Assembly (NCBI RefSeq): GCF_905220365.1
Contig: NC_061129.1
Span: forward strand, 8,556,803 to 8,620,802
Reading direction: 5' to 3'
Length of the DNA stretch: 64,000 bases
Origin: Vanessa cardui
Taxonomy: Eukaryota > Arthropoda > Insecta > Lepidoptera > Nymphalidae
Under the pieces are notes generated by a model. That model was not told where the DNA came from. It ran no database searches and saw only the letters and a program-made list of their open reading frames with translations. Each line of letters begins with the position of its first letter. The first letter of the stretch is position 1. Of the stretch, positions 22,329 through 35,394 are shown in pieces. Made by a program: the position numbers and the translations under genes.

Positions 22329-25324
22329 ATTGTGTCTAATTATTTTTTCAATATTTAATTCTTACACGTACTTATTGTTAACATTTTAAAATGTAATATT
22401 CATAACAACGGATGCGGTTTTAGTTTTAAAATTATTAACAAAAGGTACCAAACCATAATCGTTACAATTACGAGTGTGTCAGTTTTTCTCATTCAGACGT
22501 TATGCCTTTGATCAACATAAAGCAATACAATAAAAAAACCTGTCTTTGATGTATTATATCATTATGTACAATCGTTTATCATGAACCGAAAGTCATAAAA
22601 TTAAGAATGCCTTTAATAATAATAATAATAAAACAAGTTCTGTATCGCGTTAAAAGTTCGAGACGAGTGTCCCTTGAAACCTATAATGAGTATTGATTTA
22701 AATTGTTTAGATTAAAAATCTGGGAAAAATTATAACGACAGGATGCCGCCATTAGGCTGACCGTAAGAATAGTGTGGACACGCTCCGCTGAGCACGGACG
22801 ACATCCTACTGATACAATTTCAATATTAACAGAATAGATTACATTCAAACAACTTGACAGTTCAAAATCGATTACTGTCAATATATCGTCATTAAACTTA
22901 ATATGCTATGTTATAAAATGCAAATTAATACGAAACGGTTTTATTTTCATCTATAAATAATTTAAAATATACCTAATAAAAATACGTTATTGTTTTTTAA
23001 AGAAGGTAGATCGATCCATAGAGGTCCATATTAAGTTGCTTTTAATTTTTTTAAGAATAATGAGGTAGACATTTTTATAACAAAGGTCCTTGGCCGTGCA
23101 TCTTGATCTTAATGTTATCTGTAATAGGTCAATAAATAAGAAGCAACGTGCGAGCTTCGGCGACACATACATGCCGAGGGCTTATTAAAACAAAATGAAA
23201 ACGATCGCTGTTTTTAATATTACCTCCGGTCGGTTTTATTCATAATTTGTTTTTATCTGCATAAATGTATGATTCAGTTTTTGTCAATGAACAGTGGCGT
23301 ATACATGAACATTTATTATATTGCAAATTTTCGAAGTAATTTACCTTTTACTCACGTTTAACGACATATTTGCAACAATTGTAATGTGCAGTTATCAATA
23401 TATTGCCGCGCTAGGGGGTCTTTTAAAAGACAACAGAAGTTTTTGTCGGTTTCTAAAATACCGGTAAATCGTGTTTGAACGGTCAGGCAATCAAAACACT
23501 AAAAATAATGGTTTTCATACTCTAGCATGAATTGTAATAAAAAAAAGAGTTCATTGAACTTCGTGACAGCGCTTGTAAGATTTCGGAAAATTTATTTGAA
23601 ATTCCAACGGAATTATCGCAGGATATTATTTATAAAAATAAATATTGGAGTTGGTCTTATGAATGAAATGTAAACAGTCGCAATGAAATGATATAAATGA
23701 TTGCTGGTCTCGGTCGGCGCAATCTCGCCGCGGCATCTACTCGTGCCTCTCTAGGCCTCGCCCGGCCGCCGTATGATGCTCCACTCTTTTATTTAGATAT
23801 TTGTACCGATCCCCTCATTTTTATTCACCCAAAATCATTATTATGCATATATAAGTATTCCTTTATTTTATCCTCGTCGTTATTTTAATATGTTCGGTTT
23901 CGAAGCTGACTTCGTCACCTATCTTATACCTGCGTGTTAGTCGCTTTGAGATGTGGCGACAATATTGGAGAGATGGGCAGATAAGGTCTCCTTAAAGCCG
24001 TTTGATGTAACTCGATGCTTTACTGAATCTGTTATATTTATGACACCGAGTGCACTAAGCGAGTATGTTGTTTTGGGATGTAATAAATCTTATTTTTTTA
24101 AACGTTAGCAGGTACGATATGAAAGCTGTTGAGTTTACTTTAGAGTTTTATAAATGTTAGTACTTTTATAAATATGAAAGACACAAATATTTTTTTAGTT
24201 TAGCTAATACTCTTGGATTTGAACGTATTATATAGGGTTTGAAATATAGTTCAAATTGGGATTGCTTCGAAGATGACGTGCCATCTTCATTGTATCTCCA
24301 TTCATTGTGTCTCCTGATCCTCGTGTAAAGAAATTCTTAATAGCTTGGTTCTTATTTAGTTTAATTTATGGGATACGTAGATCCTAAGAGTTTTCTTGTG
24401 TCTCAGAAATCAAGAAACTGCGCTGGTTGTTGTAGAGAGCTACCCCATAGAACTATACGATTGAAGGAAAGGCGCCTGGAATCAAAATAGTGTTTATAAT
24501 ATTTTGCTGCTTCTCTTTGGAATTGATTGATAAATAATTACGGACCAAGTAGAAAATATAAATGTGAGTTAAAAGAAAAATAGCTATTTAATAGTAGTGT
24601 CTGAGTTCATATGCTTCGAAATTATTTATATATTATATTCTTGAAAAACATATTGTATTATTTGAAACTTTGTTTGATGATTGCGAGAGATTACATGAAG
24701 TAAATCCGTACGTTCGTATATACACCATAAATATGTCAAGTAATAAGTCAAATAATTACCAACATTATTTTCATGTTTCACGATCTCCACGGGAAGTGTC
24801 ATGATGAATAATCCCGGTGACAAAGTCTTACGATTTACGACGAACTTACGATTTGTGTGAATTGATACAAATACTTTATGCCGTACCGCAAACGTTGAAA
24901 AGCCATTAACGATTTTAAAACTGTAGGGTTTTTTACTTTAACATTGCATTTTATAATAACATTTATATGTTGTAGAGATTTACATTTTTCGGAAGATCAA
25001 AATTTATCCTCACATCAATTATTTTTTATATTTAATTTAGAAGTGAGATTATTCATTAGATCATCTAATAGTGAACTTGTTCCAATATACATCAACGCTT
25101 CAAGTTTCTGAAATTATTATACTATTAATATTATAGAAATTAATGTTTTACGCAGTATACTCTGTATAGTCGATGCTTTGGAATTATATGTATAACTAAG
25201 GCAATAGCTAAAACTATATCTCAGGCTACTCTTAAACTATCAGCATCTAAACCTTAAAAAGTTCGGTCAACAAAAAGAAATCTAAAATTTAAAAAAGAAA
25301 AATAAACAATTACTAGCAAACTAG
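22329..25324. other. AT-rich spacer with a short GC pocket
   Basis: No gene. Holds an (AAT)n microsatellite at 22,613-22,633 and a GC pocket at 23,705-23,775 (tcgcccggccgccg). The open frames of 61-66 codons have no recognisable content. Confidence 0.5.
22613..22633. repeat. (AAT)n microsatellite
   Basis: About six to seven perfect AAT/ATA units in a row. Confidence 0.85.
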
Positions 25325-25470
25325 AAAAGTGAGATGACACACTAGATAGAACGCGTTTAACTTAAGCGAAGATCACAGTTTCAAACCTGGGCAAGAATAT
25401 CAAGCAAATGAATCGCGATTAAACTAGAAAGGAGTAAGAGAATTTGCCCAGTAGTGGATTATGTTCTGTT
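25325..25470 (+). mobile_element. Heavily decayed SINE head
   Basis: 'gagatgacacactagataga', 'acgcgtttaacttaagcgaa' and 'tttcaaacctgggcaag' line up in order with 'gagatggcccagtggttaga', 'acgcgtgcatcttaaccgat' and 'gttcaaacccaggcaag' of good copies. A later 'gcccagtagtgg' matches the 'gcccagcagtgg' end. The middle is lost. This is an old insertion. Confidence 0.55.
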
Positions 25471-25730
25471 GCTATACCTCATATTTATACCAGGAGAAGT
25501 GGTTTATTTAGAACGTGATATAAATTTAAAGGATTAACAAAAAAGTCCCGATTCGTCCTCTTGTTTGTCAAATTTGTAAGTAAATTACATTTCATAATTC
25601 TTAAAAACACAGCAACAAACAATGCTTTGAGGAGAATCGTCGAATAAACAATTAATATTATGTGTTTAAGATGATGTTTGTACCTGCATGTCCCTAAATC
25701 ATTATTAATTATTATTATCATATGCTTAGT

Positions 25731-25925
25731 GATGATGGCTTTGTGCGAGACGAGCTAGACGGCTGGCTAAGTATCACCGGCTGGGTATTCTACCAAGGGG
25801 CGATACTCAATATTGTTGTGTATGCTTGAAAGATGAGTGAGCCAGTGTAACTGCAGGAGCTGAGGACGTAATGTTTTAGTTCCTAAGGTCGGTGGCGCAT
25901 TGCTCAATTAAACGTTCCGGTCGTG
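25731..25925 (+). repeat. Decayed interspersed repeat, same family as 57,665-57,944
   Basis: Ordered matches to the better copy: 'atggctttgtgcgag', 'attctaccaaggggcgatac', 'attgttgtgtatgcttgaa', 'gtgagccagtgtaactgcag', 'ttagttcctaaggtcggtgg' and 'cgcattgc'. The end is truncated before the 'gaccacttaccat' block. No coding function. Confidence 0.65.
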
Positions 25926-26534
25926 AAACAAAAATTTGTATAGTTTTCAAACGAGTAGTTTTCATTGTGTCTCGACAAAGTATATCACATTAACATTCAA
26001 CTGTTATGAAATCTATTTTATTGTTTTCTGTATAAAGTTTTTTTTTAAATACAGATTATACTTATAAGATACATTTTACCATGTATGAAATTACTATAAA
26101 AGTGATAAATATGATTAACTTATTCAACTAACACATAATGGACTCCCTATTTAAGTATCACGTGATTAGCATACATAATCAAATAGATAATATTTCATAG
26201 TCCGTGAAATTAGGCAGTTTACACACATTAACGTCATGCATACATCATATATTTAGTCGTCAACAGGTGATACCATCAATACAATAAACTTAAGTCTTAA
26301 ATACCCACCGTTAATGTAAGGGTACAGGATGTTGTTATTACCGAAGTGAACATGACGTTAAAAAAATCAATAAGAAATATTTAAATGAAAATTACATGTA
26401 AATGCCCCTTTTAAAACAACTTGACAATGTTCGGCAATGTTGTTGGGTTTACAAGTCAAATTGAAATAAGAAGTCGACGTGACGTGTATTTGTTGGTAGT
26501 AAATCCTAAATGTCTTGTTAAGTAAATAGTGATT

Positions 26535-26645
26535 GGCGATCGGCTGTGCACGTCCTACGGCCGACGCGGCGGCCGGTAGCGCCGCCCGCTGGGCGCCCCG
26601 CCGCGCGCCGCCTGCGACGCCCGACGCCGGTCCACGCCACGCTCA
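26535..26645. promoter_or_regulatory. CpG-rich pocket
   Basis: About 110 bp of very GC-rich sequence (gcggccggtagcgccgcccg, then cgccccgccgcgcgccgcc) ends abruptly in AT-rich DNA. Candidate regulatory element by composition only. No open frame or core promoter stands out. Confidence 0.35.
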
Positions 26646-29600
26646 TATTTAATATCTTAATAACCGTTTAGGGTGTGTTTAGGCAACACTTTGAATAATT
26701 ATCCAATTTATGTCTGACAAAACGACGCACTGATTATCTAATTTGTATGTAGACAGTTGTTAATGCCCTGTGATGTACGTATAATTATGCTAAGCAGTTA
26801 TTATTAATAATTGGTTGTTATGATAACAGGCTTGCAAAATGTTTAAACAGAGTTTGGGTCATGTAATACGATGTTATTTTACTGATTATGAATATTGTAG
26901 GCAAATATTGTTTGGCTTAGAAAAACGTATTTCGTCGTCTCAAGGTTTCGTTTATTGATAAATAGTCGTGGAGGGTAGTTAATGGCTGGAAACTAGAGTC
27001 GCAAGCAAGCGGCGCGAGCGCGGGCGTCTCGCACGTCGCTTATTGAGTGCGATTTGGGCAAGCGACTCAATACGAGCTCATACTGATTTACGAGATGAGC
27101 GTGTGCCCTTTGTGCTCGGGCTGACTAATGGACGGACGCTCACAGACATTTATGTAGATTGATTGTATGAATTTTATTCACAATGTTAATACAGTAACAG
27201 ATTTAGATGTCATTTAGAAATGGCGCTCTAAAGTTGTGCAATTTAGGCCGTGAATAATGGATGACGAATGGCTAGTTTCTATACAGGAATCGAGCAATGG
27301 AGGGGGCTTCAATTGTACTGTAGGTATGGGAGAGTGTACCAATCATTAACTGGGTTAACCTTCACTCTATTATCAAGTATCAAGATTATTTTTGTTGAAA
27401 ACAATTTACTTCTAATATCTAAATTTATGTTATATATTGTTTCAAGAGGTTATCATCAACGGTTGAGAAAGATTAAAAGTAGCTTTATTTCGGCGTAAGA
27501 AATGTTTAAAATGTTTGTATCAGAAAGTTACTTTCGCTTTAATTTTTAAAACAAAAAAAGTGTTTATGTTTATTTTGATTCCACCATTTTTTTTCTATTT
27601 CGTAAAGATATTTATCGATCGCTGTTACTTTAATATCTAAGTCTCAACGAGTATGTAAAGAATTTAAGTCCTTTAATCGTCCATCTGAAGTAATTTCCTA
27701 GACATAATTATAATTACCTGTTATAAGATAAAAAAAATATTTTATCATTAAATGCATTCCCCGCATCCCCAGGATAATACTTTATTAATATCTTTATGAC
27801 CAATAAAAAGTACAACAAAACATTTAGTTACGGTTCAAAGAAAAGGACTTTCGGAGCGTGTTGTCGAGTCATCTTATCGACACGGATCAAACGCTGTTAA
27901 TCAAAAATTTTAATGACCATAGTTCAGAAAATAATAACTTTTCTTTTGCTACCGATAAGACTGCACCTAAACAATTTTGATCTTAGTCGACCGCTATAAA
28001 TTAATTATAATTTATTGGATATGTCTTTTTATATTGCTTTATATGGATGCATTAAACAAAATGTCATTAGGTTGTTGATTTAAAATGTTACCTGTTAAAT
28101 AATTAATTGCATTTAATAAAAATCTTTACATATCAATAAAAAATATCGTTCTAATCAATAAAACTAGTATATATTGTAAGTAAATTGGTATCTTCTCTTA
28201 ATAAGAAGGCTGGGAGGTTATTACACCACGCTGGTCCACCAGACATGAGTATTCGAAACGATACAGGTTTTCTTTCGTTACACAAACTGTAAAATATTTG
28301 AATACATTTGTTATATATATAAATTTAATTATTATATATATTAAATTTGCATTGGGTTGTTTATTGAACGATAAATTTTATATTAGTTTCTTTTTTTATC
28401 GGTCAAATTGTTTCATTATCATTTTAAAACCTTAAATGTTATTTTTATGGAAGTCGCAAGCACTTCTTGGAAAGTATCAAGATCATTCGTTCCGTTGGTA
28501 CCAGAGGCGGCGTAGCGCGAGACAGTTTGGCATTTAGGCTCATTGTGATGATGTTATTGACTCCTTTCGATCCGTCCATCATCGTTCCTACGTGCTTCCG
28601 TTTGTCGCGAGGTGATAATTACTGTCCATTCCATTACAAGTCATTACTGAGCGTGTATATGGTCACTCGGACAAATGATAACGATTAAAAAATTATAATG
28701 GTCTCAAAGTGTCTTTTTACTTTGAGTTCTTTAAATTAATTTATTTTTGCATTATATTTTGAATAATTGTAATCATACAACGTGTTGGTACAAACTCGTA
28801 ATATTTTTTACACATTCGTCGAACTTAAAAGTGTTCAAGTAATATTTATAATAACCGTTCACAGTCATAAAAGGATATCCTATATATTTATTATATGGAA
28901 ATAATCGATTTTGAAATCGGCAGACATCATAAACAATTTCTTCAAAATAGAGTAATAAAGCTGTGTTAATGAGAAGATTCCATTGCGTGTTATGATGATA
29001 ATTCAAGGAAAATGCTTAATCACTATCCCTTAAGTTGTTTAATATTACTGCTATGATTGTTCAAATTGTAAGCTTAACGATATGTCAGTAAGATTTAAAA
29101 TCGTTTAAATTATTTTTTTTAACAGAAACATTCTCCGGTAGCGCGGTGTAATCGATTCGGCTCGGCCGAATATCGATCGTACTCGGTTTTTATAGATACT
29201 TATATAGTTATACATTTTCATTAAAATTATGACCTTTAAAGTTGATTGTTTTTTACTTAGCATATACATTACAATTAATATGAAGTCGAATTGAATTCGC
29301 CATTTTTAATTTTGGCATGACTTGGTAATTACTGAATATGATTTATATGAACAAAGCAAATAGCGAACTATTCGTTTGAACAAACATTTAAGAATTTAAA
29401 TTAAATATTTACTTTATTTTTATTTAGATATTTAGACATAGAACAAGAGAACATGATAAATAATTTAATAAAATCAATAGTTAAATTGACTACCATACAT
29501 TTTTGTTGGACATCGAATTTTGAACGATCTAAACGATTTTATTTTATGTATCTTTAAACTTTTTGCTTAAAATATAAAGTGAGCGCTACACTGTTTCATT

Positions 29601-30040
29601 ATTGACAGCTATTGAGCGAAACAAGAGTGACTGTTACATTTAAAAACGTAACAATATGTAAAATTATAAAAGTTTTATTGATACTTTAAAGGCAGTTCAT
29701 AATTACGTACTTGCTGACATATGAAAATAGATACACGACTTAAGGATGCTATCGATACGGTAATGCAATTAACGTTTTACTATATTTCATATTTGCCGTA
29801 TAGTTTTTTTTACCTTTTAAGAAATGGTTATTTTTACTAAAAAATGCCGTGACATAACATTTTTAGTCCCTTATATTGCAATAACAGCTAATTACAATGT
29901 ACGGGTTGTGCAAGTGTTTTGTCTTTAATAACGTGCGTTGCTTATTACGGTACCGCTGAAGTCAAATTAAATTAGAGATGTATTTGCTATCAATTTTTTT
30001 ACAAATTTTATCTGAAATATAATTACTGATCTCTGTCCAC
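26646..30040. other. Spacer with GC pockets and one palindrome
   Basis: No gene supported. A GC-richer pocket at 26,995-27,130 contains cggcgcgagcgcgggcg. A short near-palindrome lies at about 29,153-29,173, where attcggc and gccgaat flank a 3-base centre next to two ATCGAT-like words. At 28,225-28,250 a scrap 'caccacgctggtccaccaga' resembles the SINE 3' half. Frames of 73-77 codons (27,268-27,498; 28,467-28,688; 28,773-29,006) lack ATG context or recognisable domains. Confidence 0.5.
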
Positions 30041-30358
30041 GTTTAGTTGGAAATTGTTTGTCTATATTCGGTTGTTAGAACACGTGACGATTATTTGAGC
30101 CGCTCTGAATACCGCACCTGTTCAACGGAATATCATCACGCCTGTGATCCGCTCGTAGCGCTTCATTTTACAAAAAATCATGCTCACGTACTTCACGAAT
30201 TATATGGACTGGTTGGACAATCACTAAAAATTGTACAAAGTGAACCATCTACGGTAAAACGAATGCCCGCAGCCGCGGACGTGATCGCTTCTTTACCCTG
30301 TATTTTAATCGAATTTTATCAATACATCATTTTTAAATTTTTTATAGGATATTGGTAA
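30041..30358 (+). other. Open frame behind an acceptor-like site, unassigned
   Basis: A 103-codon open frame starts directly after 'ctctgtccacgtttag', a pyrimidine-rich tract ending in AG that would serve as a 3' splice site. There is no in-frame ATG near its start (it opens at TTG), as expected for an internal exon. It reads LEIVCLYSVVRTRDDYLSRS, then polar sequence with several His and Cys. The GC content is higher than its flanks, with mixed codons. I recognise no domain, and the last 30 bases run into the decayed repeat at 30,357, where a donor would be needed and none is convincing. It could be an internal exon of an unknown gene, a conserved non-coding element, or chance. Confidence 0.15.
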
Positions 30359-30482
30359 ATCAATGGCAGGTAGTTATCACCACCCATAGCCACTAGTACG
30401 GTAAGATATTACCCATTTCTTATATTGGCAATTTACCACCAACCTTGGGAGTTATTATGCTAAGTCCTATGACGTGGGACCA
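30357..30482 (-). repeat. Decayed interspersed repeat, 3' part
   Basis: On the - strand: 'aactcccaaggttggtgg', 'gccaatataagaaatggg', 'taatatcttaccg', 'ctatgggtggtgataacta'. These match in order 'gttcccaaggttggtgg', 'gatgcaaggaattg', 'taatatttcttacag' and 'atgtgtgatggtgaccactt' of the copy at 57,665-57,944. Confidence 0.65.
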
Positions 30483-32094
30483 CCTAATAAAATAATTAAT
30501 TAAAGTAAATGCAAAGTACATACTCATTAACAAATAGGTATTACGCATTCATTTTTAAGACTGAAGTGATCATACATTATAAAGTTTTCTTAGAAGAAGA
30601 TTGAGAAGCATGTATGCTGCAGCCTCGGTTGTCCAACGACAGAAGTTTGTCTATGACCGAAATAGCCGGCGTGTCCGTACGTGGTATAGTTCGGACTAGA
30701 TATGAAATCAACAAATTGGTTTTGATGCGTTCGCAAATAATAGGTGGGTGCGGCTGAGCGCTTCGCTGCCGGTCTCATTGTAGTCACTATAAATAAATGG
30801 CAACAACAGGTGAATAACTAATTTCACTCGTAAAATTAGCTCTCCATGGGTGGAGTGCAATATTTATCCGTCGACAACATCCGTCTATTTATGTAGAATA
30901 TTACCGTGACAGATTACTTTACATCATATTGAATAAGCACCGATCGCGCGCTGCGGCCTATTGTAGTCGAACTAATTCTGTAAAATTTATTTATTGCCGT
31001 CCACGCAAAGTACTCGCGTATGCGACATTTATTTCTGAATCAATCAATTATGAAAATAATTGACTACCGCAATGGAAGCGAGCGTCAAATTGGCTGTTAA
31101 ATATTCCCGAACATTGTTTTTGTCACTCTTAAATATGCAGAATTCGGAATAAAATATTTGATGCGGTCGGCGCCATTATATAAATGGAATTATTCATGCA
31201 GCTTGATATTGGAAAAATTCAGTTAAATTCGAAATTTCATTCGCTCGCGCGACTGCTGTGGTGTGGTGGCGGCTTCAGGCAGCACATGTATTCACACGTC
31301 ATGTGTGTTTCAAATGTATTTAATCAGACTACTAACACGACATTGCTAAATATTTAATGTCTCCTTAAATATGGAAAATAGTATTATCCTACCAAATACG
31401 AATGGTAGTTGAATATTATCAATGTTCCAAATTTAAATGTAATTATTTGTGTTAATAAATAATATAAAATTATAACGTAACTTCCCCGTATGTACAGTAG
31501 GTAGCTTCACCTAACCCGAGGCTTGCTCCCCACAAGTGTTCAAAGCGGGCGAAACGACTAGTCAACCCTTTGCCGCTCACTCGCTCGTGAAATCACTCAA
31601 ATACTGAATATTTTAATCTGCGCAGATAACGAGCTCGCAATTCTATTAGATGAAACATAGCTATGTGAGGTTAAACACGAAAACGCCGGCCCTAGTTGCA
31701 TTGCGCTCGCGACCCTCCCTCTTATAACTTTTGCGCTGTAATATGACAATCAAATATTTTCGTGCGGCGCACATTAAACGTTTTAACACTACGGTATTTT
31801 AGAATAAAAACATTGAATACATTGAGAGCTAAGTTAAGGTTAATTTTAATGTATTCAAGCAGACATTTTTATCATTTCCACACGTGAAACAAGGTTCAAA
31901 TAAATTAAAAACTCAACCAAAGGTACAATGACATTGTCTATTGTGTTTTTAATTATGTTCAGAGCGTTTTTCTTTGTAAAATATGTCGTATTCTTATCAA
32001 TGAACGAGTGTTTTATACTAATATATATAGTGAGGAGTAATTAGGGTAATTCTTTATTATTGTTTAAATTATATATGGCTATTATAATCACCAA
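30483..32094. other. Spacer
   Basis: No gene or repeat family recognised. A moderately GC segment at 31,230-31,310 and 31,495-31,735 holds scattered CpG words. Nothing else stands out. Confidence 0.5.
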
Positions 32095-32290
32095 CCCGAG
32101 ACGGCCCAATGGTAGAGCGCATCGTAACTGGAGATTGCGGGTTCAAACCACTGAAGTGCCACTGAATTTTCATTTGCTTAATACGAGTTTATAATTTATC
32201 CATCCCATTTTGAATTTCGTTGAACTTCAGCCATAATCCTAATCTTCTTCTCAAAGAAGGAGGAAGCCTTAGCCTAACAGTAGGAAATAA
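32095..32290 (+). mobile_element. Decayed SINE (Metulj-type) with central deletion
   Basis: The head 'cccgagacggcccaatggta' and 'gattgcgggttcaaaccac' is clear. 'actgaattttcatttgctta' and 'gtttataatttatcc' follow, then a jump to the 3' part 'ttcttctcaaagaaggagga' and 'gcctaacagtaggaaataa'. The block with the wide inverted 'ccaccaacccgcattgg' segment is gone. Confidence 0.7.
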
Positions 32291-33574
32291 ATAAATATTA
32301 TAATTATATATAATTAATAATTACTATTATTATAACTATAGCTCCATCTATCGGATCCAAATTTTTGATTTTCTTTTTTGGACCAAGATATATTTTGATT
32401 ATGAGTCACTCTGGTACATAAACAAAGAATTTGTTATTAACTAGATAATGACACCGCTCGGATCTTTGCTTAGCAATAAACCTTCCCGACAAAACAAATA
32501 CATTGTGTGAATTTGACCTAAATCGGTCAAATCATTACACGAATCACAAACAGATAAGGGTAAAACTTCGATATGTCACGTTAAATGAGATACATCATCA
32601 AGGTATAAATAACGTAACACAGAGTTAAATAATTATTCTATATACGTGAATAAAGCCACAAAGTTTCAAAAGCCGTTTCCTTGTTAATGGGCAAGTTTCA
32701 ATCGTTCCACGGGCGTGTATCACAGCCAGCAATAAACCTATCAAATATTTACTAATCTGGAACGGTGAGTCTCGCGAACCCCTTCTGCTCCCGAACTCAT
32801 AAAATAAATTGAAATAGTCGAGCCGCCCCCCAAATTAAAATATTCAAATGGGACGCACGCGCAAGAAAATTGAAAATTGTCGTCTATCGCCCGCAAATGA
32901 AACCTATAACTCCTAATATACACTTCGTGCCATTATAATGACCAACAATATATATTTTTTATAAATGAACTTTATTCGCCTTGACTAAACGTAGTCAAAC
33001 AAAGCTCTGCATTGGTAAGTAAAATTATTTTACACGAACTTTCAAGGGCAGCACCATCCTAAAATAAATTTAAACAAGTGACTTAACACTGAATACATAC
33101 TATAATCAGTTATTTAATATCTTGAATAAAACGGGGTCAACTAAAAATATACATAAAATATTGTAATCTACTTCGTCATTATAACATTTTGAGGATAATG
33201 TTATGCCACCTCGTATTTAAATGACACAATGTATTTGAAGAATACATCTGATGTTTATTTTAACATATCTATTTTATATGTATTAAGTAAATTTAAAATT
33301 ATCTTGATATACCTTTTTTTGGACTGTAGTGTATTAAACAGAGAGAGCGTTTGATTCGATATGCCGTTGAATAATGCCATAGATGGTTTATACTTTTATG
33401 ACTGCCATTTTGTTACGATTTTAATTACTATTTGTATATTATACTGTGAGTTTTATTTACTTTATTGTTATAGTAAAAACCTTTCGCTAAAATGTTACTT
33501 ACAATAATTTTCTTTTAGACATATTTCTATTACCTTCACTTAGATTATATGTAGGTCCTAATGTTAGTATGTGT
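32291..33574. other. AT-rich spacer
   Basis: No gene. A (TATT/ATAA)-rich stretch follows the SINE tail. 'tatcacagccagc' at 32,718-32,730 resembles the miR-2 seed region but has no hairpin (see rejected list). Confidence 0.5.
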
Positions 33575-33800
33575 AAAAATATCACTGTCTGTCTGTTTCT
33601 TACTTTATCACTACTAAACCAACGAATTGATTGTAATTATATTTGACATTACGATAGCTTGATGCTACTAGAACATAGACATAGAATGAAAAATTTGGTG
33701 AGTAATTAAGAGAAAGGTAATACGCATGTGATTTTAATTACTTTTTGGTATGAAGCAAGTTTGAACACCAAAGAAGACCTTTTTATGACAATCACCTAAC
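33575..33800 (+). repeat. Interspersed repeat with 'ctgtctgtctg' and 'ggtatgaagcaag' blocks
   Basis: Contains 'atatcactgtctgtctgttt' and, later, 'tttggtatgaagcaagtttg' plus 'aacaccaaagaagac'. The same blocks appear in order at 57,958-58,140 (+) and, reverse-complemented, at 44,645-44,858. This family is abundant in Lepidoptera. Its class is uncertain. Confidence 0.6.
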
Positions 33801-33854
33801 TAAAGATGTTATTACATAAAAATTAGATTAATAAATTTAAAGATTTCAAATTAA

Positions 33855-34138
33855 GGATGGCGCAGTGGTTAGAACGCGTGCATCTTAACCGATGATTGCG
33901 GGTTCAAAGCAGGCAAGCACCACACTGAATTTTCATGTGCTTGATTTGTGTTTATAATTCATCTCGTGCTCGGTGGTGAAGGAAGACAACGCGAGGAAAC
34001 CTACATGTGTCTCATTTCATAGAAATTTTGTACCACATATGTATTCCACCAACCCGCATTGGAACAGCGTGGTGGAATATGTTCCAAAAACCTTCTCCTC
34101 AAAGGTAGAGAAAGCCTTAGCCCAGCAGTGGGAAATTT
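33855..34138 (+). mobile_element. Near-complete SINE (Metulj-type)
   Basis: All parts are present in order: 'ggcgcagtggttagaacgcg', 'gatgattgcgggttcaaagc', 'caggcaagcaccacactgaa', 'ttcatctcgtgctcggtggt', 'aaggaagacaacgcgaggaa', 'caacccgcattggaacagcg' and 'gcccagcagtgggaaatttg'. It is one of the three longest copies and a good reference for the family here. The open frame on the opposite strand is SINE-derived. Confidence 0.9.
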
Positions 34139-35184
34139 GTAATTAAAAAACCCACAGTTGTGTAAAATTACGCACATGATATGCAATCTAATTTTAATTA
34201 GCAAATTGTGTTGTAATACGGAGAAGACTTCATCAATTTTATACTTGAACAATCGGACAATCGGACAAAACTTTTCTTTGAGTTTTTACTCAATGTATAA
34301 TAACATTAAAATATAATATAAAATTAATCCTAATTACAATAGGAGTGTGAACAAAATGTTAGTATCTCAATATGTCACGGTCCGTGAGAGCGCGGAGTCT
34401 GGCTTCCGATGTTCTGCGGCTGTGGCTGATTTTGTGGTTTCATTTTGCGTAACCCGATAGACACTGGTTACTTACACATCCTTGAAGTTAATTACAATGA
34501 GCCAGTGATGTTACAAACTTTATCGATTGTTTTTTTAATTCATACTTTATAGGTAGAGTTGCGCAGAGTCTATAAGATTATAAGTGGCCACCATTATAGA
34601 TATTATCGTGGTAATAAATAATGACCAAAACATACATACGTCACTAATAGTCGGAATACAAAAATAGTACAAGTACAAGTGTTGAGTGGGTATATATCCA
34701 GGCGGCTGGCAAAAAACCCTTCTACTAACTAATGTATAAATATATATTATTTAAAACCCAAACATATTTGTAAATGAGGTAAGGATATGCACACAGATTA
34801 GCATTAAAATTAATTAATAATTTTAAGCTTACGATTGCACAATTAAGTGTCTTATCTTGGAGTTTTGTATATCGACAAGGGATAGGAATCCAATAGTACG
34901 TTTCCTTTTAAACACCAATATATTAATACTTGAAAGCAACAAAAGAAAACATTTGGAGTAAACAATAGAAACAGCAAACGACTTTTTTTCAAATAATGTC
35001 ATGTCACCATCGAACCCGAATTGTCTTTATTGATACTGTGCATATTTAAAGTTTATATGCGCATAAAAAATAACTAATTATGGACGTAAAAGTAAATGAG
35101 TTGACGAATAAATCGATATATCACAAAGGAACATCGCTACGATAGCATTATTGAAAAATAAATCATTAATTACTCTGGGTTTGA
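34139..35184. other. AT-rich spacer
   Basis: No gene seen. Slightly GC-richer at 34,370-34,440. Nothing recognised. Confidence 0.5.
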
Positions 35185-35394
35185 ATGTATCCGGCACGCG
35201 GTGTGCAAGCGATACGTTGGGAATCGAACGCCTTCCGCTCCAGGACGGCCACTGCATCGCCACACGACGCAGGCCTCGCCGAGGACGTACGCCCAATGAA
35301 AACGCATCTCATTACTTTTAACACCTTGCTAACGCGTCCAACTGACCTCGGTCGCCCTCTCCGTCGCACTTTTTATTCATTTCATCGCTTTTAA
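35185..35394. promoter_or_regulatory. GC-richer segment with overlapping frames on both strands
   Basis: Moderately GC-rich block with many CpG (cgcggtgtgcaagcgatacg, gcctcgccgaggacgtacg). Three 67-72-codon frames overlap it, one + and two -, none with a domain. Long stop-free sequence in several frames here is a composition effect. Candidate conserved or regulatory element. Confidence 0.3.

Noticed and set aside
28300..28350. AT palindrome (tatata ... aaatttaat/attaaattt)
   Set aside because: Simple A/T sequence of this kind occurs often by chance here.
32718..32730. tatcacagccagc, matching the start of the miR-2 family
   Set aside because: The following bases differ and no complementary arm lies within 80 bp upstream or downstream, so no hairpin precursor can form.
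33855..33915. tRNA-like A and B boxes (also at 21,398, 32,095, 37,930, 50,170, 54,160)
   Set aside because: They are heads of SINEs followed by the SINE body; no cloverleaf of a functional tRNA can be drawn.
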